Under the pieces are notes generated by a model that had not been told where the DNA came from, did no database searches, and saw only the letters and a program-made list of their open reading frames with translations. This document shows, piece after piece, positions 11,849-22,845 of a stretch of 53,088 nucleotides of DNA. Source of the DNA: Gonium pectorale (Eukaryota > Chlorophyta > Chlorophyceae > Chlamydomonadales > Volvocaceae); assembly GCA_001584585.1 (NCBI GenBank), contig LSYV01000015.1, forward strand, positions 14,132 through 67,219, written 5' to 3'. The position numbers were made by a program, and so were the translations under genes. Numbering within the stretch: position 1 is the stretch's first letter; each line of letters opens with the position of its first letter.

Positions 11849-14800
11849 TCAGACCAGCAGGCCCCCGTCGACGTTCGTCGCCGGTGCCACACGCGCGCCA
11901 CACTACGCAGGTGCGTACACGTCACGCAGGGTGCCGGCCTGCAAGCGGCCAAGCCAGGAGAGGGGGATGCGGGCGTCACATTGTCCCTTGCGCTTGCCAA
12001 CCAGCCGTGTTAACAATTAGCTTGCCCATGCCGAGCGCTCTCGTCCGGACCGCGTTAGGGAGCCCTACGCCCTACCCGCCACCCGCCAGGGTTCCTCCCA
12101 CCTCGCGCATGCACGGCGCCCCGCACGGTTGCCGCAGGGCAGGGCCCCACACCCCGCGTCCCCTGTCCCCCCGCCCAAGCCCCAGGCGTTCTCCCCACCT
12201 GGCACTCCAACAGTGCCATGCCTCCCGCGATGGCCCGGCTGACGCCCACATCTGCCATCACCAACTGGCCTCCACACCTGCCGGGTCACGGCACCACGCA
12301 GGCATGGTGTCACACGCGGGCGGCACACAGCTGGCGGGAAGCACTCCACCTGCATCGGCTGGATGCCGCAGCTCGTCAGTGCAACCCGGGGAGCTTATGC
12401 GGGTGTAGAGTGGCGCAAGAGCGGTGCAAGAGGAGGATTCGACGGCGAGATGCCAGCTGTTACGCAGCCGCGGTATGCCCTCACGCACCCCTGCCTTCCC
12501 AGTGCCCACCTGTGCGATATCCGTCCGCCCGCCTGCACGGTGTGGCCAACTACCACCCTCTGCACACCCAACCGCCGCACCAGCTCCGACACCTCGGAAC
12601 ACACCTGCAGGAGGGCGGCGGGCGGCCTTGATCTCTCGCATAGGGATGTGGGCGAGAGAGCTTCAGCGCAGCAGGGGAAGGTGCTGCAACAGCAAGTGCA
12701 GCGAGGAGCCAATACGGACGGACGGCTAGTGGCCGCTCAGACCCGCCGAAACGGGAAACGGAAGCCGGGGCCAGGGCGCAAGAGCTGCTCTCTCATAAGC
12801 TCTTGAGACATCGATGCGAGCAGGCGACTTGCAACCTGCCCTGCCTGCCGATCCGATGCATGGACGTAGCGGCGGCTCCAGACTGCGCCGTCGCCGCCGA
12901 GGAGGAGATCTGCACGCATCCATGCAGGGTGGCACAGGCCGTTGTGCGAACAATACCCACGCGTTGCTCGGGTGCCGAGCGGCGGGACTCCCACTCTCTA
13001 GTTCAGTGCGAAGACGCCCCAGGTAGACCCAGGTAGACTACGGCCCACCTGCCAGCGCCAGGCGTGCGCGCTCGTACGCAGCGCCGCCGCCGGCCCCATC
13101 CGGCGCGGCGGCGGCGCCCCTGTACGCACACCGGCGGCCCTCGCAGTGGCGCAGCGCCGCCCACACGGCGGCATTCCACGCCTCGACGTACTGCTCCGGG
13201 AGTAACTGCGACAGCACCGCCGTGCTCCCTTTGCCCCCGGTACCGCCGTCGCCGCCGCCCCGGCTTCCCGTCTGTCTGCTGTGCGCGCCCGTCACGAGCG
13301 CATCCACCGCATCCAGCATCCAGGGAAAGGCCCCCGCGTGGACAGCCAGGATGCGGCACCCGCCTACGCCCACCAGCGCAGCAAGGGGCCGCCCCCGTAT
13401 CAGCAATCCGAGCGGCGCCGCCGGCGCCAGCGCCGCCCGCCACAGCTCCTGGCCGCGGAGCAGCAGCCGGTGTTGGGAGGTGGGGCTATGGCTGCGGTGC
13501 CCCTCAACGCTGTGATCGCCACCAGAAGAGTCACTGGCGTCCTGCAGGCTGCGGGAGAGGCGGCGTGATGAAGGAGCGTCGGGCTCTCCAGCACCGCTGC
13601 TGCGGCCGTCAAGGCTGTGCGCCGCCATGCGCTCAGCGTCGGCGGACGAAGAGTCTAGGGACGGCCCCACAGACAGCGCCATCCGCTCTTCATGCTGATG
13701 CCGGCGACGCTGCTGTGCCGGGTGCAATCCTTGCACCTCTGGCACATCGCGCTGGCCCTTGTCGGCGCCGTGCGGGTGGGGCGCTGGCTGCCCCTCATCC
13801 AGCAGCTCGCGACTACTGTCGCTATGGCTGGGTGTCGGCACCTGGACACCCTCCTCAGGCTGGGCGGCAGGAATTGCGCGGGTCCAGAGCGGTGGAAGCC
13901 TGCCTGTCCTGCCCAGGCCTAATAACTCACCCTTGGAAATGTACCTGCGGTGCAGGACAGCATTTTGTTGGATACGGGAGGGCCGCCAGCCAGCCACTCG
14001 AGGGCGCCTGGTCACGCCAGTCCGGGGCGAACGCTCCCTCCCGCAAAGCAGTCGCCCCCGGGTAATGCGCCTGCCCAACGTGTCGGCCCCTCACCTGAAG
14101 TCGTGATTGACGTTCATGAGCTCGTGATTGCCGAGGAGCATAACAATATCACCGCCAGAGGCAAGGGCTGACACCTGTGGCGGGCGGGAAGCATGGCGGC
14201 GAGCTCAAGCTTAAGGACCTTGGAGGTCAGATGATGCACGGGACCAAGTGTTTCGCGCCAAGCACCAGCGCCTAGTCGCATGGCAGCGGCGCTGACCACC
14301 CGGTCAGCATAACAGCGCCGCGGCCCTCCTGTGCCCCCACCTGCACTCCCACCCCCAGTCGCGGCCCCTTCCGAGCGCACCCGTAGCCGCTCGAACAGGC
14401 CCAGCAGCGCTAGGCTGTCGGGCCCTCGGTCCACTACGTCTCCCAGCTGTACCAGCACAGCATCGCCGCCCGTCCATTGCCACTCCCAGCGCCACGACTC
14501 GGGAACATTCGCCGCCTCGCCAAAGTCGCCAGACGCGTCAGTCTTGCTCCATTTGTTACCGCTACCTGTTGCATTGGCGGCCACGAGCCTGGCCAGTCGC
14601 AAGGCGTCGAAAGCCTGCTGAGCGTCGCCGTGGAGGTCTGGTATGACCACCAAACGTTGTGGTCTGGACGCGACATGTCCGGCGGTGTCCGCTTCATAAG
14701 TAGGTTTTGCGCGGGGAAAGAGCAGCTGGTAGCGCGCTTGACCGTCAATCGCTGTGTCATGACGTGGGATGGGAAGGTCTGCGGGGATGGTGGGTGGAAG

Positions 14801-15112
14801 CACACATGTTGTACCTGAAGCTTGACGACAGTTTGCAAGCGAGTTGCCTAGCAGCATTGTTGGTGGCACCGTGCGTTGTCGGGTGCTGCACTGAGAGCAG
14901 ATTGGTACCAGGGGAGGTACCCTGGATGGTACCAAACCCCCTGGCAAAACCCTACCGTTGAATCCACCAGCTGGTACCTTGACACCAGCTGCGCTGCTAC
15001 TGTCACTGCGCAAGCCAGATATGAAGCTGAACGCCAACGCTGATAGCGACAGTGCGAGCGCTCCTCTGAAGAAGTTGACGACTAGACCAGCGCGACTCTG
15101 CCCTGCCAACAT
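11849..15112 (-). CDS. Shewanella-like PPP-family protein phosphatase (SLP)
   Basis: Metal-dependent Ser/Thr or Tyr phosphatase fold of the bacterial-like SLP branch found in plants and algae. Exons (minus): 15112-14956, 14778 to an unresolved donor, 14174-14095, 13944-13049, 12909-12836, 12604-12510, 12277-12199, 11902-11849. Motifs in order: VVIPDLHGD, QLGDVVDRGPDS, IVMLLGNHELMN, YISKGEL, ILAVHAG, DGAVWSRRY, VQRVVVGHTVQ, MADVGVSRA. The first PPP motif, normally GDxHG, reads PDLHG here. The N-terminus (MLAGQSRAGLVVNFFRGALA, then a hydrophobic run) could be a transit or signal segment. About 120 residues of Ser/His/Gly-rich insertion separate YISKGEL from the central domain. After YISKG a perfect GTGAGT donor occurs, so 13944-13931 may instead be a 14-nt microexon; the frame is open either way. 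The donor of exon 2 could not be fixed: the frame changes between KLELAA and SALASGGDIV. Confidence 0.85.
14904..14982. repeat. Cluster of GGTACC palindromes inside intron 1 and the end of exon 1
   Basis: GGTACC occurs four times within about 80 bases (near 14907, 14918, 14929 and 14973), mostly in the first intron of the phosphatase gene. The same hexamer is also paired near 10189-10201 and 34245-34256. I see no protein-coding reason for it. Confidence 0.5.
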
Positions 15113-16794
15113 GCCCGCATGAGCAAGCACTTTGCCCTATTCTCAAGCGATTCCTTGCAACTGAAGGTGGTTAGTAACTGGTTTGGTTGGCGACTTCTAC
15201 GCCGTGAACAAGCATGTCAAGAGGATTGCCAGAATGCTAAACCGATTGAGACGCTGCGCAGTCAACCGCGTACGGTACGAAACGTACGGCCATGCTACGC
15301 AGGGCTACACCACGTACATGGGTGTCCATGGAGGGGGCAACCGACAAGAGAGCTGCATGTGGGGCCCGGCGTGGAGGCGGTGGATACCCGACGTGGTGGC
15401 GACCCGAACTGGGAGCGGCGTGGAGCGCGCGCATTGATGGCGAGGATGGCGGCGGCTCTCTTGTTTCGTAATCGTGGCGATCCGGCACGGGGGCGGCACA
15501 TAGGACTACGACGTGGGCTGAAGGCTTAGATTTCCTTAGTGACTTTTATGTAAGCGCATGGGAGATGGGGCGTCCGAGGGGCACAGCGGCCGCCAGAGGA
15601 TCAAGCTCGAAAGCAAGCGCACTTGCGCAGGCGTTTGCAAATCCACTACCTTGACGCACACGGTCAGCCCCTCGCCCCAGTCAACCGCTAAATGCGTTAT
15701 CATACATGCCCCTTAATGCGGTACGCAGGGTCCTAGAAAAATGCTAACGCTACCACGGCGTCCCAAACGAGCGTGCCTCGCACGCGTTGACGCCGGGGCT
15801 GCCATCTGCTCGGTCCCGGAGCAGGGCCGGATAACCCACCTGCTAATACTCACGGCGACAAAACACTGCACCCCAACACCGCCCTGCAGGCGGCGCCGTC
15901 TACGTTGGATTACATGTCAATACATCCCTTCCTGCGCTAGAGAATAACAGGCTACTGGCTGTCGAGTGACAACCCTTTACCTCTACTCAATATGCAAGGG
16001 CCCAGCGCCATCGGATGACAAGCCGTGCATTGTAGGAAACGTGGAACGCCACGGTCGCTAGATTGCTCTGTCACAGAAAAGCTGGGATGGTAACCCGGAA
16101 TGGCATCACGAGGCCGGGCCCCGTTCACAAAAAGCGCCCACGCAGCACAAGCCCGCTTTCACTCCTCGCCGCCGGCGCATGACGGCGCATGAGCGGGTTC
16201 GACTGTAACATAAATAAAAAAACTTCGAAGATTTGAAGCGCCTCCTGACGCAAGCGCGGCTTCGCCTCCGTTGTAGACGTATAGCACTAGACACAGTACG
16301 CTCCGGAGATGCATACCGGATCCCGACTACCGTATGCGATCGCTAGCATACCAAAAGCCCTGCAAAACCCAACTTAGGGCATGAATGAAAGAGAGGGATG
16401 TTGGCACAAGCGCACAACCCTGCACGCCATGTCAGCCTTTCCACCTGCGGCTCAGGGCAGTTGGCCAGCTGGCGCTGGGCAGGTTTAGGGACGACTACAA
16501 CTTCTGTAGTTCCGGAGCCTCTACCATAAAGATGCCAGTGCAGCCTACCAAGCATCCACATCTTGGCACCGTAGATATGGAACCGCGACCGTGCAGACGC
16601 TTCACAGTGCACTGCTTGGGTGTCCGTCCTGCACCCACAAAATGTGCACCAGCTCAGCGCCCAACTGCAGCACCCCCGTCATACCCAGTCACAGCACCAC
16701 GGCGGGTTGCTGTCCCCCTGCACCCAGGTTAGCAACCCATGCCGTCAGCCGCGCTGTGTCCCGGCAACAGACATACATGCAACAAAAGTGCATG

Positions 16795-16819
16795 CCGCAC
16801 ATGTACGGGCCCCGATGTA
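16795..16819 (+). repeat. 25-nt exact repeat, copy 2 of 2
   Basis: Identical to 10814-10838. This copy is followed at once by a small perfect hairpin (TGGGCAC, loop TTCT, GTGCCCA; 16821-16838), which the first copy lacks. Confidence 0.85.
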
Positions 16820-16899
16820 GTGGGCACTTCTGTGCCCATAATACATTGGAGTCCATTAGCGTTTCGCAGCATTCCACGCGCATCTCAAAATGGTATGTA

Positions 16900-16904
16900 T
16901 TACA
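16900..16904 (-). promoter_or_regulatory. Candidate poly(A) signal TGTAA downstream of the Cys-rich ORF
   Basis: TGTAA on the minus strand lies 29 nt past the stop codon at 16933. The distance is short for an algal 3' untranslated region, so another signal may be used. Confidence 0.3.
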
Positions 16905-16932
16905 CTGCAGCTGCTACCGCATTTGACCATGC

Positions 16933-19775
16933 CTATAAAGCCGCCGCACCGGACGTTTGGCTCCACCCGAGTATGCGTGGCAGTGCAACCGACGCAATGC
17001 TCTGGGGTGGCAACGGCGCCTGTGCGGCAGCCATGCCTGCGGCTGCAGTCAATATGCCCAGAGAAGTGCCGCTGGGATGCTGTAACGCTCGGTCGCTCCC
17101 AGCCCCCCCGTGCGTCGTCAGCAACGCAAAGTCACCACCCTCCGACTGTCCCCGAGGTGCAGGGCTCTGCTGCTGTGGCTGCGGCCCCTGCAAGGGCGGC
17201 CAACCCTGGGTACCCCCGCCTGACGGAGCTCGTGCGACGGCGCGCGTTGGCTGCAGGGTCCTGCCAGGCCGCGCCGCCATTGGGTCTGCAGGTGGCGGCA
17301 TGGGCGGCGGCGCGGGCCGTGGTGCGCGGCTGATCAAAGGCAGAGCCGCAAGCGGCATCGCGCCAGCCGCTCCCGAGACGTCCCCGCCGGGAGAGGTGTG
17401 CCCGCCGGTCAGCGTGCTCAACAGTACTCCGTCGCAGCTGGGGGCTGGCCAGCTGTTGTGCAGAGGGTCCGACGAGCGCCCTCCGTCTGGTGCCAGGGCA
17501 GCGGCAGAGCGCCTGAGGCCCTGCACTAGCAGCGACGACTGGCCGCCAGCCTCCGGTAGCAGCGGCGACAGCGGCAAGCGCCGAACCGCCAGCGCTTGCG
17601 GCCCGCTGCACGGCCCGGGCAGCAGCGGCGACGCCATGCCAGACCTGACGCCGGGGACCGGCGAGGCCACGTGCATTAGGATCGTGCCCATTGAGGCGCT
17701 GCGCTGGCTGCTAGAGAGGGCCGCTGCGGGCAAGTAACCACTGCCGTCGCCACCGCCGCCGTCGGCGGATTGCGGGTCCATCGGCGGTAGCGACGGATCC
17801 GGCGCCGGCGTCGCCATGGGCACAGCCGTGGATCGATCGGAAGTCCTGCCCAGCATGGTGTGCTGCGCGGCGCGGAGCGTGGAGCGCGCGCTGCTAGCGG
17901 GGCTCGAGTGCGCGTCCTCCTCGTCTCCCTCAGGGCCGTCCTCGACGTCGGAAAGTATTGAGGTCGCGGTGGACCACAGGGATGCGTGGCGTGACGTCGC
18001 GAACGTGTTTCCCAGCCAGGCGCGCGCTGGTGGTCGCGGCAGGACCGTGACTGCTGCGCCGGTAACTAATAGAGACGGAGGGAGGGCAGGGTGGCCCGAG
18101 CCCGGGGCCGGCAACCCTGGGGTTAGCGGACCAGGAGTATCCAGGCCGCTCGCGGTGGCCGCCCATGACGAGCTTACGCTACGCCGGAGCAAGCCCTTAG
18201 CGGAGCTGAAGGGGCTGGGCAATTGCGCGGGGCCTGCCGAGAGGTCGGCCGCCGCTGGTAGGTGCCCCGAAAGCGGCTGCGCCTGCGGCAGAGGCTGCGC
18301 GCGGGGCAGCTGGTGCTGCTGCTGCGGGGAAAGAGGCGGCAGCTGCTGGGCAGTCTTAGGGCTTGATTGAAGCGGAAGGGACATGAGGCTGCGGGCTCGG
18401 CGCACCGGTGGTCCCGATGGCGACTCCAGGGACGGTGCGGCCGCGAGCAAGGCCAAAGGCTGCGTTAGCGACGCCGCGGGCAGCACAAGGGTGCCTTCTG
18501 CCCCGGTCGTCACACTTTCCGCAGACGACGGTCCAGATGCTCCAGGCGGCTCGCAGCCCAAAACGTTGCCAGCAGCGATAAGATCCGTTTCCGGCGTTGG
18601 CCCCACAACAGGCAACGGCGTGCCAACCAGTTCAGCGGCGGAGACCGCCTGGTCCTGTGATGTGTGCGCTGGCCTCCGTTGGTTGTCCGCACTCACTGCT
18701 GCGACCGAGTGGCTCCGCCGAGTGGGGCCCCCCAGCAAGCTGACACCCGCTTGCACATCCCCGAACACCTGCCCTGCGTCTGCACACGTGCTCCGGTCGC
18801 ACGCAGCTAAACGGGAGCCAGGCAGTACGAAAGGGCTGCTGGGGACCATCCTGGCGACAGCTTCCTGCACTGGGAGCGGCCCCCGCCGCTGAGCGTCCAC
18901 GGCGTCTCGCTCACCCGATCCACTCCGGCACCGGGCAGCCGGCAGCTCGCCTGAGGCATCAGACTGCCGCTCACTGCCAGTGTCCGGGCAAAGCCCGTCG
19001 AAGCTGTCGGGCCATCCCTGGCCCCCATCTGCCGGGCAGGCCTGGTGCCGGCACTGACCCAGCTGGCTGCTCATGGGGCGGCACCTGCCGCCGCTACACA
19101 AACGACGGGCGGTGTCGGCGTCAGCAGGCCCCGCGGCGACGGTGGCGGGGCTGAGGCAGCAGCACTGCAGTTCGCCATTGTCGCTGACGGTTCTGCGGCA
19201 GAAGCAGCCGCAGTCGTCTAGCGAGCACCGCGATGCTGAGGAGCACCGAGCGGCCTGGCTCCCGGCAGGCGGCTGCCTGCCGGCGGGACTGGCCGGCTCG
19301 GCATCTGGCGCCAGGACTTGTCCGTTGCGACGTACTCGCAAATTCAGAAAACCCTTTCGGCGGGCGCGAATAGAAAGAAGGCCGTTGCGACGCTGCCGTC
19401 GGTGCCGCTGTCCACATTTGCAGCAGACGGCCGCCTCCGCACCGGGGTGCGCAGCGCCCGCGTCCACTGCCCCGTCATCAGTGGACTCGTCAGCGTTGCC
19501 ATCGCAACTGCACCCGCCACTTGTCCTACGTATGCTGGGCGGCTGCTCCCTCGCAGCTGCCGACAAGTGGCTGGTGACGGAGGGACTGGTGCTGGGGCGG
19601 TGCTCCCCCACACCGCCACTCCATGGAGAATCTCTTTCTGCTGCTTCGCGGTCGTCTGGCGAGAATGAGCATCCGCAGCTGGAACCGCCGCCTTGCTCGC
19701 ATGCGCTAGTCGCACTGCGGGCACCGGGGCAGACCCGACTTAGACCTGGCCGAAGTACAGAACCAGTGTTGCTTT
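16933..19775 (-). CDS. Long hypothetical protein, Cys-rich N-terminal part and disordered remainder
   Basis: A frame open for about 940 codons runs to a stop at 16933. The frame is open back to a TAA near 19775. It has no ATG near its 5' end (only a GTG at 19611), so a 5' exon joined by an acceptor, for example CGGCCAG near 19750, is expected. The first 200 or so residues are rich in Cys and basic residues (CSCDGNADES, CCKCGQRHRRQRR, CGCFCRRTV, QCCCLSP). The rest is Ser/Pro/Ala/Gln-rich with no domain I recognise (QPLPQAQPLSGHLPAAADL, SSARSTLRAAQHTMLGRTSD). Such long low-complexity exons are common in chlamydomonad genes. The opposite strand also has long open frames, as expected at this GC content, so coding is likely but unproven. 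No function is proposed. Confidence 0.5.
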
Positions 19776-22700
19776 ACTACCAGAACTAGTGTTGCTTTAC
19801 TCACCACATCCAGCCAGGCGTTATGAGAAGAAGTGAACCACAGCAGCATCAGGCTCCACGGCCCTGTTCAGAGGTGAGGAAAAGGACAAGGCAGTGAGCA
19901 AATCGCACATCCATAAGGCAGGCCTCGTTGCCATGTGCGCTTACATAGAGAGAACGCTCATGAAGGGACGGAATTGAGTTCACTCCTAGCTGCACCTCCT
20001 GCCGCCTCGAGCAACAGCCGATAGCAAGCCAGCGGCGCTTCAATTGCGAACAAGTTGAGCCACGTGCGGAAAGACCCGGTCACTTTCCCCGCAGCACACG
20101 TAAGCATGGCGGCCTCTTCATATATGAAGGCCGCGTAATGAGCTAATAATTAATGTCTCCCGCGGATTCCTGCGGTCACTCACTTAGCAAGAAGTACCGG
20201 TACGGTAGTTGCTCGCGAAGCGCGTATAAGTTTGAGTTACAACGGAGATAAATGTATCATGTAGTGCTTGTGTGAGGTGATTAACGTTCTGTGCAGTGTG
20301 GTCCTGCCGGAGTGCACGGGCGTTTGCCGTACAATCGATCTTGGGAGCCCGTCCCCTCTGGGAGCTGGAGCCCCTCCGATTTCCGGAGCTGGAGGTTCTG
20401 CACACGGCGTCGCATTGCTGCTGTATATTCCCCAAGTCACCGTTTGCACCTTAGTCCATACTGAAGAAGGACACTCGGGGTTCCTCAAGACGCCGATGAC
20501 GTCGCGTCGCCGCCTCCGGGGCGGGGCGGGTAACATACCGAGAACCGCGCACGCACATGACACCGGCTGGACTTTCACACCGAGACAGCCGATCACAGCT
20601 GTGAGACTCATTCGCATGTGTAGAAAAAAAAAGAAATCTGCAGAGAAAGAGGAAGCCCGCCTCCATGGTCATATATACCCGAAGGCGCGACGTTTCCGGT
20701 AGGGTACAATGCAAAGCATGTGACGTTCGTCCTGCACGGTCCGTATGCGTTTTGTCCTGCACGCTGACCATCCTACGGGCGAATGCAACATGTCATTAGA
20801 ATCAAAGATGACGCGGGAGCCAAACAAGGCTCTTAAGTCTCTTGTACGGGAGCAGCAGCACCGCACGCCTGCAAACGTGCCAGGCCTGCTTGCTTGTGAC
20901 ACTGCTTGTGACACTGCAAAAAAAGAAATCAGTAGGGAAAAGCTTTCTTGGAGCGTGGAACAGGGCGGAGCCATGTGAGATCGTACCGGGGATTAAGGTG
21001 ATAAAGCGTGGAGCGTGTACCGGTATGTGTAGCGGATGCATGGGCAGGGACAACTGTTTTGACATGACCCGCACCCGCTGGCACCCGCCCTGAGCGGTAG
21101 GAGAGCGAGAAAGAGAGCGACAACCGTGTCACCCGTCATGAACCCCAATGTTTGTCCGCAAACGGGTGCCAACTTCCATTGGATAAGCCCCGCTTGGCTT
21201 GTGCGGTTTTAGTCGTGACCGTGCCGGGTCCTTGGCCGGCCAAGGAATGGACATGGCTGCGAGACATGTGAGCACCAGCAAGCAACTCAGAGACCGGGCG
21301 CCTAGCAGCAATATGTACATATCTCACAATATATTCGTGGATTTCTTCCGGCGCAGTTGGTGTTGTTTGGGTGGGGCGGCTTCCCTAAGCTGACCAGCCA
21401 CTGGACGCGTTGACCATCGCCAAATGCTAATCAACGGCTATGGAATCCTACAAACATATGAGGAGTACTATTAGTATGGGACTTCACTACATGGTTAAGC
21501 GTGGGATGGAGTTAGGTCCGGACACATGGACGAACGGACGGACGACACACCATACCCGATCCCTGAGGGCGGAGCCCGCCCCCCCAATGCCGCTTCGCGG
21601 CGGGTGCTCCGCCCCAAAAGTCTCCCTTCAAAGCCTCCCTTCAATCTCGGTCCTCGACCAGTACTTGTTTTCACGCCAAAAGTAAGCCGTCCTCCTTGTA
21701 CGACGTGTTGGAGCTCACTATAGGAGGCATTAGATACGATGGTATAGAGCAGTGCCCTGATAGGAAACACATCACTGCATCTGGGGACAGCCATGCATTG
21801 TTTCCGCCCACTGCGCGCTACCGGTATGCCCTTGACATACAGCCTGGCACCCTGACCGCAGCACGCACAGTGCACCTTTACGCCGCGACATTCGCCGCCA
21901 CGATGCGGACTTCCAAGAGGGAGCGATCGTATGTAACCAGCGACATGGCTGTAAACTCTGACACCTCCCGGTCACTAGCCCTTTATATCAATACAGTGCC
22001 AGTCTGCATACACTCAACGCAGCAATACTCAGGGTTGCACATGGTATACCTTCTCGCCCTTACGCCCACATCACTCAGCCTGACGAACATGTACCCAGAG
22101 ATAGGGCGCCAGGGAGCATTTGGGCACGGCCTGTCCCAACAACGCACATGTCTTGCCTGCTGCAGAGATCCACGGACCGATGTAGCCACACTGACAGTCT
22201 CTCTCACTCTCTCTAGCTGAGCCATCGTGTGGAGCGCCCAGGCTTCAGCATGACCGCAATCTGCTATTAGTATCCCGCTCGTTGCTTGGCTGTCCGCTCA
22301 GTGCAAAATGCCGATACACAGCCCCAAGCGCCTTGCACTTACTGGCAGGTTGCAGCAGCTCAGTGCTACCCTTCGACCGATTCGAAAGCAGCCTCACAGA
22401 CCGACTGCACAAAGGCATACCCTCCATATGCATGTGCGTATGAAGTGGCAGCCGATGCCGCCAAACCGTGTATGTTGATCGCCGGCCGTGCTGCCTGCTA
22501 CTTTTGCGCGCATGCCTCCAGTACGCCGATGGCCGTTCCAGTACGGCCGCCAGCCGTGCCGGGATGCGCCACCACCGTGTCAGTCGAGCAAACAGGTGTG
22601 CGCCTACCTCCTCAGGCAGCTACCGTGCAGCCGGTGCGGTCACGGTGGCCACGCCGGAAGATGCTGATCGCCCGGTCAGCGAGACCGCTGAGCCCCTTCA

Positions 22701-22845
22701 GACATAGCGGCGGGCGCCCGCAAGTGACACCGTTCCTGCGGTGATGTCGGCCAACACCGACCGCCCAGCTGGCCCTTGGTCGGTCCCCCAGCACGGCTCG
22801 TCTCGGCAAGCGCTCATTCCGCGGCCCTGCTTCGCGCACGACCCC
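19776..22845. other. No gene recognised; intergenic with one repeat copy
   Basis: This lies between the presumed 5' side of the Cys-rich gene and the 3' end of the channel gene. It should hold the 5' exon and promoter of the former. I see no recognisable protein. It includes repeat copy R2 (20625-20740), an A-rich run beside it, and a CT-rich run near 22195-22217. Confidence 0.5.
20625..20740 (-). repeat. Dispersed repeat family, copy R2
   Basis: On the minus strand this matches the copy at 50355-50485 closely. It shares GACGAACGTCACATG (20718-20732), the exact 20-mer core GGAAACGTCGCGCCTTCGGG (20678-20697), GGAGGCGGGCTTCCTCTTTC, CTCTGCAGATTTCT and a following T-rich run. The core contains the small stem CGCC-TTC-GGGCG or a variant of it. 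Confidence 0.85.

Larger units (their letters stand above)
15113..16932. other. No gene recognised; intergenic
   Basis: This lies upstream of the phosphatase start and downstream of the Cys-rich ORF stop. Short open frames occur on both strands without motifs. It contains the second 25-nt exact repeat with an adjacent hairpin (16795-16838) and a TGTAA on the minus strand at 16900-16904. Confidence 0.5.

Noticed and set aside
13064..14065. Plus-strand frame of 333 codons
   Set aside because: It is antisense to the phosphatase exon 13944-13049, Arg/Pro-biased as expected for the complement of a GC-rich exon, and has no motif.
16739..17737. Plus-strand frame of 332 codons
   Set aside because: Antisense to the longer Cys-rich ORF; low complexity and no domain.
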